5,283 bases of DNA from Nitrospinae bacterium RIFCSPLOWO2_12_39_16 (GTDB lineage: Bacteria > Nitrospinota > Nitrospinia > UBA9942). The stretch spans positions 1-5,283 of the forward strand of contig MHDO01000150.1 of NCBI GenBank assembly GCA_001805005.1. The letters run 5' to 3'. Below are positions 5,114 through 5,283 of the stretch, piece after piece. The notes beneath the pieces are model-generated. The model had not been told where the DNA came from. It ran no database searches and worked only from the letters and a program-made list of their open reading frames with translations. Position numbers and translations under genes: made by a program. The first letter of the stretch is position 1. Each line of letters opens with the position of its first letter.

Positions 5114-5283
5114 CTATATTCTTATCTTAGCAAGGCTCTCATCATCAATCGCCTTTACAACAATGGCTGACGGAGTATTATCAGACTTTCTCCTGAAATT
5201 GACTGGTATCTCCTTATTCTTAGGTGCATCGCTGTATCTTAATGTAATCTTGGAAGCAATTGGTATCAGCTCATTTTTAATTG
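5114..5283 (-). CDS. Unknown protein, C-terminal 55 residues (5' end outside window)
   Basis: An open frame on the - strand enters from the right edge and stops at TAG (5116-5114). It encodes 55 residues, starting IKNELIPIASKITLRYSDAP and ending SLAKIRI. Alternating hydrophobic and polar residues (KITLRYSD, IPVNFRR, AIVVKAID, AKIRI) suggest beta strands. No motif, membrane segment or cysteine is seen, and I do not recognise the family. Support for coding: the frame is uninterrupted to the edge, reads as an ordinary protein composition, and is in the same direction as cysE and nifS. cysE starts 166 bases downstream, with the repeats in between, so a shared transcript is possible but not shown. 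Confidence 0.6.
   Translation of the reverse strand, partial: IKNELIPIASKITLRYSDAPKNKEIPVNFRRKSDNTPSAIVVKAIDDESLAKIRI

Overview
The window is AT-rich bacterial chromosomal DNA with short intergenic gaps. It carries seven recognisable genes, two of them cut by the window edges, plus one partial gene of unknown function. The mix is a copper nitrite reductase next to housekeeping genes (RNase HI, Nudix hydrolase, cysteine desulfurase, serine acetyltransferase). Intergenic repeats built on a CCACAGAT/ACACAGAT unit are also present. From memory, repeats of this kind are common in low-GC environmental Nitrospirota, Deltaproteobacteria-like and Planctomycetes genomes. I infer an uncultured anaerobic or nitrogen-cycling bacterium, but the phylum cannot be fixed from this sequence.

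Left part (1-1301, + strand). The window opens inside nirK, the copper nitrite reductase that makes NO from nitrite. Its end is followed by a strong intrinsic terminator (523-553). About 260 bases without a convincing gene come next. Then follows a small TPR-repeat protein whose best start is an ATG at 816 behind a GAGGAG ribosome-binding site. Its repeats resemble the TPR tails of CheR-type chemotaxis methyltransferases, but no methyltransferase is present.

Middle (1391-3016). A nitroreductase-family flavoprotein (+) meets rnhA (-) tail to tail. rnhA is divergent from a Nudix hydrolase (+) that has a good sigma-70-type promoter at 2511-2538. The Nudix gene in turn meets nifS tail to tail. 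Both tail-to-tail pairs overlap by exactly 4 bases through a shared TTAA, each strand reading TAA as its stop.

Right part (3013-5283, - strand). In transcription order this holds the 3' end of an unknown gene, cysE (serine O-acetyltransferase) and nifS/iscS (cysteine desulfurase). cysE provides O-acetylserine for cysteine synthesis, and NifS takes sulfur from cysteine for Fe-S clusters and other sulfur cofactors. The two are a functionally sensible pair. Between them lies an 82-base imperfect palindrome of the CCACAGAT repeat. Its right arm supplies the last seven codons and the stop of cysE. A half copy of the same repeat and a second, different inverted repeat lie upstream of cysE.

I see no CRISPR array, tRNA, rRNA, transposase, phage gene or defence locus, and no coherent new multigene system. 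The most unusual feature is the repeat forming the end of cysE.
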